64,000 nt of DNA from an uncultured Muribaculaceae bacterium (GTDB lineage Bacteria; Bacteroidota; Bacteroidia; Bacteroidales; Muribaculaceae), in NCBI GenBank assembly GCA_910577315.1, contig CAJTME010000004.1:182110-246109 (forward strand). The letters are read 5' to 3'. Both the position numbers and the translations under genes were made by a program. The notes beneath the pieces are model-generated. The model ran no database searches and had not been told where the DNA came from. It saw nothing but the letters and a program-made list of their open reading frames with translations. Positions 8,502-17,045 of this stretch are shown here, piece by piece; the stretch's first letter is position 1; each line of letters begins with the position of its first letter.

Positions 8502-9492
8502 GGCTTTCTTTCAGGATTCCGAGCAAAGTGGATGCTTTGGCTTCGGTCTCCTCCCATTCCGCCTCGGGTTCGGACTTGGGGGTGATGCCGCCGCCGACAT
8601 AAATGGCCCATCGTCCGTCGCGCGGATCGAACTGCACACAGCGTATTGTCACATAGCTTGTTACACCCTCGTCTGATTTCAGAGTGATGTAGCCGCCGTA
8701 GCAGCCGCGGTCATGTTCTTCAATTTCATCTATATCATCGATGGCTTCCTCACGGGGGAGTCCGCTCAGTGCCGGCGTCGGCGACAGCCAGTCATGCAAC
8801 CCTACCGTCTGCTCTTCTGGATTGTCCAGCTCGCCTGAAAACACGGTCGAAAGATGTTTGATTGAACCGTAAACCAACGACTTCGGCCCAATTTCCTTGT
8901 AAGTCACATGCATCTGCTCGAGAGAGTCTTCAATAAAGTCCACCACCATCTGCTGTTCCTCGTAGTTTTTACGGTTCCAGTCCACATCGGCCGGCATAGT
9001 CCCGGCCAGGGCATGGGTCGTGAAGTGGTTGGGCTTGAAAGTTACGATAAGTTTTTCGGGCGAAGCTCCGAGCCATGCGCCAGTAGACGGTGTGTAAAAA
9101 AGGTAGCCGAACGTGGCGGGAAAAGCATTCCATAGATCCTCGGCAGCCTGAATCCAGTCGAAGCCGGGGGTCTCGCCGGTGATTACACGCGAAATTACCG
9201 TTTTTGACATGCCACGCTTGCGCAATACCTTGACAAGCTCGCCGACGCGGTTGATATACGTTTCCTTGTCAGTGGCGTCAGGCAGCGTAAACGATGGTTC
9301 AGACTCGGCAATCTCGCCTATGTGCAGGTTGTCGCCGAAGCAAGTGAGCCAGGGGGAGATGTAAACATCCACTTTATCGCAGGCTTTCTCAACAAGTTTG
9401 GGAGTCTTGTCGGGCAGCCGGTATATGGCAAAGCTCTTGCCGCCGGCAAGCAGCTCCGCCGCCTTTTTTCGCAGCTTTGCGTTTATCTTCAT
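8494..9492 (-). CDS. Isochorismate synthase-like chorismate-binding enzyme (MenF-type)
   Basis: A 332-residue cytosolic protein of the chorismate-binding superfamily (MenF/EntC, PabB, TrpE). Motifs seen are LGASPE (about residue 189), ALAGTMP (207), SPTPALSGLPREEAI (about 263), RGCYGGYIT (290) and GGGITPKSEPEAEWEETEAK (about 307-326), which match isochorismate synthases. The enzyme would convert chorismate to isochorismate for menaquinone. It is shorter than E. coli MenF (about 430) because the N-terminal part is reduced, and the usual HPTPAVGG motif reads SPTPALSG. No other men genes are nearby. Aminodeoxychorismate or salicylate activity is less likely. Confidence 0.8.
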   Translation of the reverse strand: MKINAKLRKKAAELLAGGKSFAIYRLPDKTPKLVEKACDKVDVYISPWLTCFGDNLHIGEIAESEPSFTLPDATDKETYINRVGELVKVLRKRGMSKTVISRVITGETPGFDWIQAAEDLWNAFPATFGYLFYTPSTGAWLGASPEKLIVTFKPNHFTTHALAGTMPADVDWNRKNYEEQQMVVDFIEDSLEQMHVTYKEIGPKSLVYGSIKHLSTVFSGELDNPEEQTVGLHDWLSPTPALSGLPREEAIDDIDEIEEHDRGCYGGYITLKSDEGVTSYVTIRCVQFDPRDGRWAIYVGGGITPKSEPEAEWEETEAKASTLLGILKESHA

Positions 9493-10814
9493 TTCGTGTC
9501 AACAATTTCGCCGACAAGTTCAAATGGATATGCGTCGGTGATTTTGACGTTGTAAAACATTCCTTTTTTTAGCGTTGCTGATTTGCGCACAAGTACTTCT
9601 GGATCAACCTCGGGCGAGTCATATTGGGTGCGGCCAACATAATATTCATCGTTTTCCGAGTCAATGACCACCCGCAGTGTCTGCCCTATCTTTGCCTCGT
9701 TGAGCTCGAGTGCGATTTCTTCCTGAATTGCCATGATGCGGTCCAGGCGGTTTTGCTTCACGTCATCGGGTATGTCGTCTGAAAATTCCCGGGCAGCTCT
9801 TGTATCTTCTTCTTCACAGTAGGCAAACGCACCCATGCGGTCAAACCGCTGTTCGCGTACAAATTCCTCAAGGCGTTCGAACGCTTCCTCTGTCTCTCCC
9901 GGGAATCCGACCATCAGCGTGGTGCGGATATGGATGCCAGGCACTTCCCGGCGCAACCGTTCAAGCAATTCGACGGTGGCCTTGGAATCAATGTGGCGGT
10001 GCATGTTTGCAAGCACACCGTCGTCGATATGCTGCAACGCTATGTCGAGATATTTGCAGATGTTGTCACGCGAAGCCATCACCGGCAGAATTTCGTAGGG
10101 AAAATCGGCGGGATAGGCGTAATGGAGCCTTATCCATTCGACTCCTTCGATTTCCGACATTTTTTCAAGCAACAGAGCCAGGTGGTTCCTGTCGCCGGGA
10201 TTACGCGGAAGGTCGCGGCCGTAGTTTGACAGATCCTGGGCTATCACGTTGAATTCCTTGACGCCGCGGCCCACAAGCTCGCGCACTTCTTCGAGCACCT
10301 CGTCGATAGGACGCGAATGATAGCGGCCCGTTATGATGGGTATGGCGCAGAACGCGCACATGCGGTTGCATCCTTCGGCTATTTTCAGGTAGGCGTGATG
10401 GGAGGGAGTGGTGAGCTCGCGGTCCCATTCGCGGGCGTCGCGCTGTACCGAGGCTGGCCTTGAGGTAAGGGCCGCCACCACGTCTTTCCAATCGAACTTG
10501 CCGAACCATCCGTCCACCTCGGGTATCTCATCGGGCAATACGGTGCGGTAACGCTCCGAGAGGCAGCCCATGACATACACACTGTCAACGACGCCGTCGG
10601 CCTTGGCCTGGCACGCCTCGAGAATCGCGTTAACCGATTCCTCCTTGGCGTCGCCGATGAAACCGCAGGTGTTGATTACAACGGCTCCGCCGCTGAAATC
10701 ATCCGCGTCGTGGACAGCTTCAAGCCCGGCGTTGCCGAGCATCTTTATGACACGCTCAGAATCGACGAGGTTTTTCGAGCACCCCATCGTAATGACGTTT
10801 ACTTTTTTTGCCAT
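9489..10814 (-). CDS. rimO: Ribosomal protein S12 methylthiotransferase RimO
   Basis: A 441-residue radical SAM enzyme that adds a methylthio group to the aspartate at position 88 (E. coli 89) of ribosomal protein S12. The N-terminal MTTase domain carries cysteines for one Fe-S cluster (MGCSKNLVDSERV, NTCGFIGDAKEES, VMGCLSERY). The radical SAM CxxxCxxC motif reads EGCNRMCAFCAIP around residue 150. A C-terminal TRAM domain starts near residue 370. The in-frame TTG six bases upstream is less likely than this ATG, which lies 2 bases beyond the ftsY stop. The next gene overlaps by four bases. Confidence 0.95.
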   Translation of the reverse strand: MAKKVNVITMGCSKNLVDSERVIKMLGNAGLEAVHDADDFSGGAVVINTCGFIGDAKEESVNAILEACQAKADGVVDSVYVMGCLSERYRTVLPDEIPEVDGWFGKFDWKDVVAALTSRPASVQRDAREWDRELTTPSHHAYLKIAEGCNRMCAFCAIPIITGRYHSRPIDEVLEEVRELVGRGVKEFNVIAQDLSNYGRDLPRNPGDRNHLALLLEKMSEIEGVEWIRLHYAYPADFPYEILPVMASRDNICKYLDIALQHIDDGVLANMHRHIDSKATVELLERLRREVPGIHIRTTLMVGFPGETEEAFERLEEFVREQRFDRMGAFAYCEEEDTRAAREFSDDIPDDVKQNRLDRIMAIQEEIALELNEAKIGQTLRVVIDSENDEYYVGRTQYDSPEVDPEVLVRKSATLKKGMFYNVKITDAYPFELVGEIVDTK

Positions 10815-10816
10815 GG

Positions 10817-11782
10817 TCAACGTTTGCCGAACAGGCTTTCTACAAATTCGCGTTTGTTGAATACTTGCAGGTCGGTGATTCCCTCGCCCAGACCGATGTA
10901 TTTCACCGGAATCTTGAACTGGTCGCTTATGCCGATCACCACCCCGCCTTTGGCCGTGCCGTCGAGTTTGGTGATTGCAAGATCGGTTACCTGAGTGGCG
11001 GCTGAGAACTGCCGCGCCTGCTCGAAGGCGTTCTGTCCCGTCGAACCGTCGAGGACGAGAAGCACCTCGTGAGGAGCGTCGGGCACGACCTTCTCCATAA
11101 CGCGCTTGATTTTCGTCAGCTCGTCCATCAGGCCTTTCTTGTTGTGGAGTCGGCCCGCGGTGTCAATGATTACCACGTCGATGTCATTTGCTACGGCCGA
11201 CGACAGGGTGTCGAACGCCACGGCGGCGGCGTCTGAGCCGAGCTGCTGTTTGATTACGGGCACACCGGCACGGCGTCCCCACTCGTCAATCTGCTCCACG
11301 GCGGCGGCACGGAAAGTATCGGCGGCACCGATCATCACCTTGTAGCCGGCTTCCTTGTACTGGTATGCCAGCTTTCCGATGGTGGTGGTCTTGCCTACAC
11401 CGTTGACGCCCACAACCATTATCACGTATGGCTTCTTGCCTGCCGGAACTACAAACCGACCGTCTTTCGACACGTCATTGTCGTTTTCCGCGAGCAGAGC
11501 GGTGATTTCCTCCACGAGCATGTCGTTGAGTTCGCCGTCGCTCACATATTTGTCCTTGGCCGCGCGAGCCTGGATGCGGTCAATGATGCGCAGTGTGGTT
11601 TCAGCCCCCACATCGCTGGTGATGAAGATTTCCTCGAGTTCATCCAGAAAATCGTCGTCAATGGTCTTGCGCCCGACAAATGCGCGCTTGAGGCGTCCGA
11701 AAACGCCTTCTTTGGTCCTTTCCAGACCTTTGTCGAGGGTTTGTTTCTTCTCGCGCGAGAAGATGCTCTTGAAAAATCCCAT
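10817..11782 (-). CDS. ftsY: Signal recognition particle receptor FtsY
   Basis: A 321-residue SRP receptor GTPase that docks ribosome-SRP complexes at the inner membrane. It has a short N-terminal helical part with no long acidic A-domain, an N domain (about 25-105), and the G domain: P-loop GVNGVGKTTTIGK (about 124), DTFRAAA (about 153), DTAGRLHNK (about 204) and TKLDGTAKGG (about 261). The length is typical of Bacteroidota. It is the first gene of a chain of six with overlapping or near-overlapping stops and starts, reading towards lower coordinates. Confidence 0.97.
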   Translation of the reverse strand: MGFFKSIFSREKKQTLDKGLERTKEGVFGRLKRAFVGRKTIDDDFLDELEEIFITSDVGAETTLRIIDRIQARAAKDKYVSDGELNDMLVEEITALLAENDNDVSKDGRFVVPAGKKPYVIMVVGVNGVGKTTTIGKLAYQYKEAGYKVMIGAADTFRAAAVEQIDEWGRRAGVPVIKQQLGSDAAAVAFDTLSSAVANDIDVVIIDTAGRLHNKKGLMDELTKIKRVMEKVVPDAPHEVLLVLDGSTGQNAFEQARQFSAATQVTDLAITKLDGTAKGGVVIGISDQFKIPVKYIGLGEGITDLQVFNKREFVESLFGKR

Positions 11783-11813
11783 ATATGGAGTGTGTTGATT
11801 TCTATTAAGTATG

Positions 11814-11821
11814 CAAAGTTA
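11814..11821 (-). promoter_or_regulatory. -7 box TAACTTTG upstream of ftsY
   Basis: The minus strand carries a consensus -7 element 31 bases before the ftsY ATG. I see no good -33 match. It lies back to back with the EamA promoter in a 96-base divergent intergenic region. Confidence 0.55.
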
Positions 11822-11844
11822 CTAATTTTATGCGGCATTTTGCG

Positions 11845-11852
11845 TATCTTTG
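11845..11852 (+). promoter_or_regulatory. -7 box TATCTTTG upstream of the EamA transporter gene
   Basis: A consensus Bacteroidota -7 element 26 bases before the ATG at 11879. The -33 region is weak. The box faces away from the ftsY box. Confidence 0.55.
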
Positions 11853-11878
11853 CGCCCGAATTTTGAATTTCGGTAAAA

Positions 11879-12781
11879 ATGAGGTCTGATTTCAAACTCA
11901 AAGGCCACCTTGCCATGCTCGGGGCCAACTGTATCTGGGGGCTGATGTCGCCCGTGGCCAAGCTCGTGATGGGAGCCGGCATCGTAACCCCGCTGCTCAT
12001 GACCGACTTCCGCGTTATCGGAGCCGCAATCCTTTTCTGGACACTGTCGTTGTTTATGCCGCGCGAGCATGTGCCGGCACGCGACCTTGCCCTTCTGGCC
12101 GGAGCCGGTATGCTCGGTGTGCTGTTCAACCAGGGCTGTTTTATATTCGGCGTGAGCTATACATCGCCCGGCGAGGCGAGCATAATCACCACCACCATGC
12201 CGATGTGGGTGATGGTCCTGGCAGCCCTCATCCTTGGCGAGCCCATAACGTTCAAAAAAGTAGGCGGCATACTCCTCGGCGCGACAGGCGCCATCATACT
12301 GGTATATTCCGGTCTTGTCAACACTGCCGTCCGCGGCAACAATCCGTTGCTGGGCGACCTGCTCGTGCTGACGGCCCAACTCTCGTATGCGCTCTACCTT
12401 ACCCTATATAAAAATTTCATCAAAAAGTATTCACTGGTGACCCTGATGAAATGGATGTTCACTTTTGCCTCGCTCGGCGCCCTGCCCTTCTCGATGCGGA
12501 CAATCGCCGCCACTGATCTCGCCGGCATGACAGCCGCCGAGATTGCCGGAGCCGCCTACGTGGTTGTGATGGGCACTTTCGTGGCATATATATGTATAAT
12601 GGTGGGGCAGAAAAACCTCCGCCCCACCATCGTGGGTATGTATAATTATTTTCAGCCCATCGTCGCAACGGCTGTCGGTCTGTATCTCGGCCTCGACACT
12701 TTCTCGCCGTTGAAAGCTGTCGCGGTGGTGCTTATTTTTGCCGGCGTTTATTTCGTTACTGTCTCGAAAGCAAAGCAATGA
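11879..12781 (+). CDS. DMT-superfamily permease, EamA type
   Basis: A 300-residue inner-membrane protein with ten predicted hydrophobic segments arranged as two EamA repeats (about residues 10-145 and 155-298). Typical family features are NCIWGLMSPVAK near residue 17, GEASIITTTMPMWV near the end of repeat 1 and NYFQPIVATAVGLYL in repeat 2. DMT carriers export or import small metabolites such as amino acids, purines or sugars; the substrate is not predictable. The gene stands alone on the plus strand and converges on fbp with a single base between the stop codons, so the two transcripts probably overlap. Confidence 0.9.
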   Translation: MRSDFKLKGHLAMLGANCIWGLMSPVAKLVMGAGIVTPLLMTDFRVIGAAILFWTLSLFMPREHVPARDLALLAGAGMLGVLFNQGCFIFGVSYTSPGEASIITTTMPMWVMVLAALILGEPITFKKVGGILLGATGAIILVYSGLVNTAVRGNNPLLGDLLVLTAQLSYALYLTLYKNFIKKYSLVTLMKWMFTFASLGALPFSMRTIAATDLAGMTAAEIAGAAYVVVMGTFVAYICIMVGQKNLRPTIVGMYNYFQPIVATAVGLYLGLDTFSPLKAVAVVLIFAGVYFVTVSKAKQ

Positions 12782-12782
12782 T

Positions 12783-14804
12783 TCAGCGGCGGCGCAGCCA
12801 GCGCTCCTTGATTATACCGTGCCGATAGGCGTAGAGGAGTTCTGTCAGCTCGTTGATTTGCGCCTGCAGTTCGTGCCCTTTGTCGGTGTCGCGCACTCTC
12901 ATACGGTGCTGCGAAAGTTCCACAATTTCAGTTGTCGACACAATGTCCGTTCCATTCTTGATTGCCTCCTCGGCCGATGTGAACGGCTCGTGCTTTACGA
13001 GCTGGAAACCGCGCGAGTGAAACACCAGCGTGTAACCGGCCATGCCGGTGGTGGCGTGGTAGGCTTTCGCAAATCCGCCGTCAATGACCATCAGCTTGCC
13101 GTTGGCGCGTATCGGCGTCTCTCCCTTGTTCAGTTTCACAGGCACGTGACCGTTGATGATGTGGCGGTGGGGGCCGCTCGCACCGAACTCGTCGAGAATC
13201 ATGTCGCAGACATCCTCGCGGTTGCGCAGGTCATAGTAATGGCCTTTCTCCTCGTGATGGGTGGCCTTGTCGCTCAGGAAATATCGCTCGAAAGTTGACA
13301 TCTTCGATTTGTCGAACAGCGGCGAATCTGGCCCGCACCACAGATACCAATAATAATCGGTGGCATACTCCCGGTCTTCCTGGGTCGAGTCATAGTTGAA
13401 GGCGGCACGCATGACTCCGCCGATTTTATCCATCAGCTTGCGGCCCTTGTATTTTTTGCCGGCCACTTCCACTTCCCGAAGGCTGCCGTCGGCATTCAAC
13501 GGCATCGACGCATGGAACAGCAGGTTGGAATTGTAGACACCATACATCGACCCATGGCTCAGCAGGAGCTTGATATGGCGCGCGAGCTTGTCGCTCACCT
13601 TGAACGAGTGGCGCAACTTGTCGGCAAGCTCTTTTTCCTCAGGCGTGAGGGCATAGGGGTTGGCCGGGTCTACGGTCGGGAATTTCACCGTTTTCATCTC
13701 GTATTCAGCCCCGTCCATTTTGAGGACACCGCGTTCAAAATCAATTTGGTGCAGAAGGTTGCGGTCGTCCATATTCCATTCGGGATGCTTTTCGATGAGG
13801 GCGGCCTCAAGCTTGAACTGCAGTATGGCGATTGCCTTGTGCATTTTGGCAATGAGGTTGCGTGACTTTTCCGACAGTTCGCCGTTGTCGCCGTCGCCTT
13901 TCGGCTCGAAGCCCTCGCAGGGGTCATCGCCATAGGTCTCCATGGCGAATGTAGCCAGCGGCAGCAGGTTTATTCCATATCCGTCCTCAAGGGTGGCCAG
14001 ATTGGCATAGCGCAGCGACACGCGCAGCACATTGGCAATCGACGCGTCGTTGCCGGCGGCGGCGCCCATCCACAGGGCGTCGTGGTTGCCCCACTGGAAA
14101 TCGAACTTGTCATAGTCCATCAGCGTGTCCATTATTATGTGCGCTCCCGGCCCGCGGTCATAAACATCGCCGAGGATGTGCAGCTGGTCAATGCTCAGGC
14201 GCTGAATCACGTTGCACATCGCCACAATGAAAGCATCAGCCTGCCCGGTCGAGATTATGGTCTCGATGATGCGGTTGAAATAAGCCTGTTTGTTTTCTTC
14301 GGAGGGCGATTCGTGCATCAGCTCCTCAATTATATACGCGAACTCGGGAGGCAGTGCCTTGCGCACTTTCGAGCGGGTGTATTTCGACGAAACCGACTGC
14401 GTCACCTTCACCAGCCGGTGGAGGGTTATGTTGTAGAAATCATACAGGTTAACGCCGTCGGCGTCGGTGATGTATTCGAGTTTCTGCTCGGGATAGTAAA
14501 TCAGCGAACACAGCTCGCGGATGTCGCGCCCCGAAAGCGATGTCCCGAAAATTTCGGTCACCTTGCGCTTGATATTGCCCGAGGCATTCTTGAGGATGTG
14601 CCGGAAAGCCTCATGCTCGCCATGCACGTCGGCCACGAAATGCTCGGTTCCCTTCGGCAGGTTAAGGATGGCCTCGAGGTTGATTATCTCGGTCGACGCC
14701 GAACTGATGTTTGGGAAACTGTTGGACAGCAGTTCGAGCATCCTGCGGTCAGCTTCGACTTTCTCGGGTGAGATGTTTGGTTTGAGATCGGTCAAGGTAG
14801 TCAT
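12783..14804 (-). CDS. fbp: Fructose-1,6-bisphosphatase, class III
   Basis: A 673-residue enzyme that dephosphorylates fructose 1,6-bisphosphate in gluconeogenesis. The class III (Firmicutes/Bacteroidota) type belongs to the calcineurin-like metallophosphoesterases, and its metal-binding blocks are present: FVADVHGEHEAF (about residue 57), LGDVYDRGPGAHIIM (about 215), WGNHDALWMGA (about 238) and NGHVPVKLNKGE near residue 558. Length fits the family (about 640-670). It is a single-gene unit with its own promoter, convergent with the EamA gene. Confidence 0.96.
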   Translation of the reverse strand: MTTLTDLKPNISPEKVEADRRMLELLSNSFPNISSASTEIINLEAILNLPKGTEHFVADVHGEHEAFRHILKNASGNIKRKVTEIFGTSLSGRDIRELCSLIYYPEQKLEYITDADGVNLYDFYNITLHRLVKVTQSVSSKYTRSKVRKALPPEFAYIIEELMHESPSEENKQAYFNRIIETIISTGQADAFIVAMCNVIQRLSIDQLHILGDVYDRGPGAHIIMDTLMDYDKFDFQWGNHDALWMGAAAGNDASIANVLRVSLRYANLATLEDGYGINLLPLATFAMETYGDDPCEGFEPKGDGDNGELSEKSRNLIAKMHKAIAILQFKLEAALIEKHPEWNMDDRNLLHQIDFERGVLKMDGAEYEMKTVKFPTVDPANPYALTPEEKELADKLRHSFKVSDKLARHIKLLLSHGSMYGVYNSNLLFHASMPLNADGSLREVEVAGKKYKGRKLMDKIGGVMRAAFNYDSTQEDREYATDYYWYLWCGPDSPLFDKSKMSTFERYFLSDKATHHEEKGHYYDLRNREDVCDMILDEFGASGPHRHIINGHVPVKLNKGETPIRANGKLMVIDGGFAKAYHATTGMAGYTLVFHSRGFQLVKHEPFTSAEEAIKNGTDIVSTTEIVELSQHRMRVRDTDKGHELQAQINELTELLYAYRHGIIKERWLRRR

Positions 14805-14840
14805 TCAGTTTGCGTTTAGGTTCAGTAAGGGGTGTGTTCG

Positions 14841-14874
14841 CAAAGATAGGCATAATTTTGCATTTTACAACAAA
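14841..14874 (-). promoter_or_regulatory. Promoter for fbp
   Basis: The minus strand carries TATCTTTG at 14848-14841 and a TTTG -33 element at 14874-14871, 22 bases apart, 36 bases before the fbp ATG. Confidence 0.6.
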
Positions 14875-14950
14875 AAAATTCAATGGGCTGTTCAGAGTCT
14901 ACACGCAAACCCCTGCGGCACTCAAAAAATTGAACGATTTTCAAATTTTA

Positions 14951-14983
14951 TTGCTCGCGTTACAGAATTTTTTATTAACTTTG
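14951..14983 (+). promoter_or_regulatory. Promoter for clpP-clpX
   Basis: TAACTTTG at 14976-14983 with TTG at 14951-14953, 22 bases upstream. The transcript would have a leader of about 40 bases before the clpP ATG at 15028. Confidence 0.6.
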
Positions 14984-15027
14984 AAAAAGAATTTTCATCA
15001 TACGAAACTACGCAGACATTATTATAT

Positions 15028-15732
15028 ATGCAACACTCAGACTTCCGCAACTTTGCCGTAAAGGGTCTTGGCATGAACGGCCTCGCCCTTGACCAGTACA
15101 CTTCGGCAATCTCGTCGCGCATCAATTCCAGCTACATAAATCCCAGTATCCTGGAGGAACGCCAGCTCAACGTCACCCAGATGGACGTGTTCTCGCGCCT
15201 GATGATGGACCGCGTCATTTTCCTCGGCACCGAGGTCAACGACTACACAGCCAATGTCATCCAGGCCCAGCTGCTCTACCTAGATTCCACCGATTCGGGC
15301 AAGGATGTGTCAATCTACATCAACTCGCCCGGCGGCTCGGTTTATGCAGGCCTCGGAATTTATGACACCATGCAGTACATCAACAGCGATGTGGCAACCA
15401 TCTGCACCGGCATGGCCGCCTCGATGGCCGCCGTGCTTCTCGTCGCAGGTCAGGCAGGCAAGCGTTTTGCCCTCCGCCACTCGCGCGTGATGATTCATCA
15501 GCCCATGGGTGGCGCCCAGGGCCAGGCATCGGACATCGAAATCACCGCACGCGAAATCCAGAAGCTTAAGAAAGAGCTCTACACCATCATCGCCGACCAT
15601 TCCGGCCAGCCGTTTGAAAAAGTTGAACGCGATTCTGACCGCGACTATTGGATGACCGCCGAGGAAGCGAAAGCCTACGGCATGATTGACCAGGTCCTCG
15701 TCAAAGCAAAAACCGTTGACAACAGCTTATAA
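15028..15732 (+). CDS. clpP: ATP-dependent Clp protease proteolytic subunit ClpP
   Basis: A 234-residue serine peptidase that forms the tetradecameric barrel degrading proteins unfolded by ClpX. The frame is open much further upstream, but this ATG is chosen because it lies just downstream of a promoter and begins the usual family N-terminus. The catalytic serine lies in MAASMAAVLLVAG (about residue 134), the histidine in RVMIHQPMGGAQGQASD, and the aspartate in the following helix region. The N-terminal 35 residues (MQHSDFRNFAVKGLGMNG) are an extension usual in Bacteroidales, perhaps processed. The stop codon overlaps the clpX start (TAATGG). Confidence 0.95.
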   Translation: MQHSDFRNFAVKGLGMNGLALDQYTSAISSRINSSYINPSILEERQLNVTQMDVFSRLMMDRVIFLGTEVNDYTANVIQAQLLYLDSTDSGKDVSIYINSPGGSVYAGLGIYDTMQYINSDVATICTGMAASMAAVLLVAGQAGKRFALRHSRVMIHQPMGGAQGQASDIEITAREIQKLKKELYTIIADHSGQPFEKVERDSDRDYWMTAEEAKAYGMIDQVLVKAKTVDNSL

Positions 15733-17006
15733 TGGCTAAGAAAAAAACTACCTACGAAGAAACCTGCGCATGGTGCGGACGGCCCGGCGACGCGTCGCAG
15801 ATGCGTCTGCTCGTGCCATCGGCCGATCAGACCGAGTTCATCTGCACCGAATGTGTCGAAACACTCCACGGCCTCATCAAGGACCAGATGCCCGGCATGC
15901 ACGAGGACGCCGACCGGGATTTCCGCGACTCAGTTAAGGGCAATGTCCCGAAGCCCCAGGAAATCAAGGCTTTCCTTGACCAATATGTAATCGGCCAGGA
16001 CGACGCGAAGAAATACCTCTCGGTCGCCGTCTACAACCACTACAAGCGTCTTCTGCAGGATAAGGGCAAGGACGATGTCGACATCGAGAAGAGCAACATA
16101 ATCATTGTCGGCCCAACCGGTACGGGCAAGACCCTGCTGGCGAAAACAATAGCCCGCATGCTCGACGTGCCGTTCACCATCGTCGACGCTACGGTCCTCA
16201 CCCAGGCCGGTTATGTGGGCGAAGACATCGAGAGCCTGCTCACCCGCCTCCTGCAGGCTGCCGACTATGATGTCGACAAGGCCCAGCGCGGCATCGTCTT
16301 CATAGACGAGATTGACAAGATTGCCCGCAAAGGCGACAACCCCTCAATCACGCGCGACGTATCGGGCGAAGGTGTGCAGCAAGGTTTGCTCAAGCTGCTC
16401 GAAGGCTCGGTCGTAAACGTTCCGCCGCAAGGTGGCCGCAAGCATCCCGAACAGAAGATGATTCCCGTCGACACGAAAAACATCCTGTTCATCTGCGGAG
16501 GCGCGTTTGAGGGAATAGAACAGAAAATCGCCCACCGCATGAACAGCCACGTGGTCGGCTATGCCACCGATTCCTCGGCCAAGCGCCTGAAAGACAAGCA
16601 GGACTTCCTGCGATATGTCGCGCCCCAGGACCTCCGTTCCTACGGCCTGATTCCTGAAATCATCGGTCGCCTTCCAATCCTCACCCACCTCAATCCGCTC
16701 GACCGTAACGCGCTTCTCAAAGTGCTCACCGAGCCGAAAAACGCGATTACACGTCAGTATGCCAAATTGTTCGAGATGGACGGCACGCGCCTGACTTTCG
16801 CGCCCGAGGTGCTTGAATTTATCGTCGACAAAGCCATCGAGTACAAACTCGGAGCCCGCGGCCTGCGCTCGATAGTCGAGGCCATAATGGTCGACGCCAT
16901 GTTCGACATCCCGTCACAAAATGTAAAAGAGTTTGAAGTCACCCTCGACTATGCCAAGGCCAAATTCGAGGCCGCGCATTTCGATGCGGCGTCTGTCGGC
17001 TCATAG
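15732..17006 (+). CDS. clpX: ATP-dependent Clp protease ATPase ClpX
   Basis: A 424-residue AAA+ unfoldase that recognises substrates and feeds them to ClpP. The N-terminal zinc-binding domain has Cys12, Cys15, Cys38 and Cys41. The AAA module shows Walker A GPTGTGKTLLAK (about residue 122), Walker B VFIDEIDKIARK (about 190), the pore loop GYVGEDIE and sensor motifs, ending with the C-terminal ClpB-D2-like helical domain (GARGLRSIVE). It shares a base with the clpP stop, so the two subunits are translationally coupled. Confidence 0.97.
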   Translation: MAKKKTTYEETCAWCGRPGDASQMRLLVPSADQTEFICTECVETLHGLIKDQMPGMHEDADRDFRDSVKGNVPKPQEIKAFLDQYVIGQDDAKKYLSVAVYNHYKRLLQDKGKDDVDIEKSNIIIVGPTGTGKTLLAKTIARMLDVPFTIVDATVLTQAGYVGEDIESLLTRLLQAADYDVDKAQRGIVFIDEIDKIARKGDNPSITRDVSGEGVQQGLLKLLEGSVVNVPPQGGRKHPEQKMIPVDTKNILFICGGAFEGIEQKIAHRMNSHVVGYATDSSAKRLKDKQDFLRYVAPQDLRSYGLIPEIIGRLPILTHLNPLDRNALLKVLTEPKNAITRQYAKLFEMDGTRLTFAPEVLEFIVDKAIEYKLGARGLRSIVEAIMVDAMFDIPSQNVKEFEVTLDYAKAKFEAAHFDAASVGS

Positions 17007-17045
17007 CGATTCACTAACCCCCAATCTATCCCCTGAAAACCCGCA

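Noticed and set aside
12599..12630. Perfect 10-bp inverted repeat with a 12-base loop inside the EamA gene
   Set aside because: It encodes ordinary loop residues, has no T run and lies well before the stop codon. Probably chance in GC-rich DNA.
14521..15027. N-terminal extension of ClpP by about 170 codons
   Set aside because: The open frame continues upstream through the fbp start and the clpP promoter. The family N-terminus and promoter place the start at 15028.
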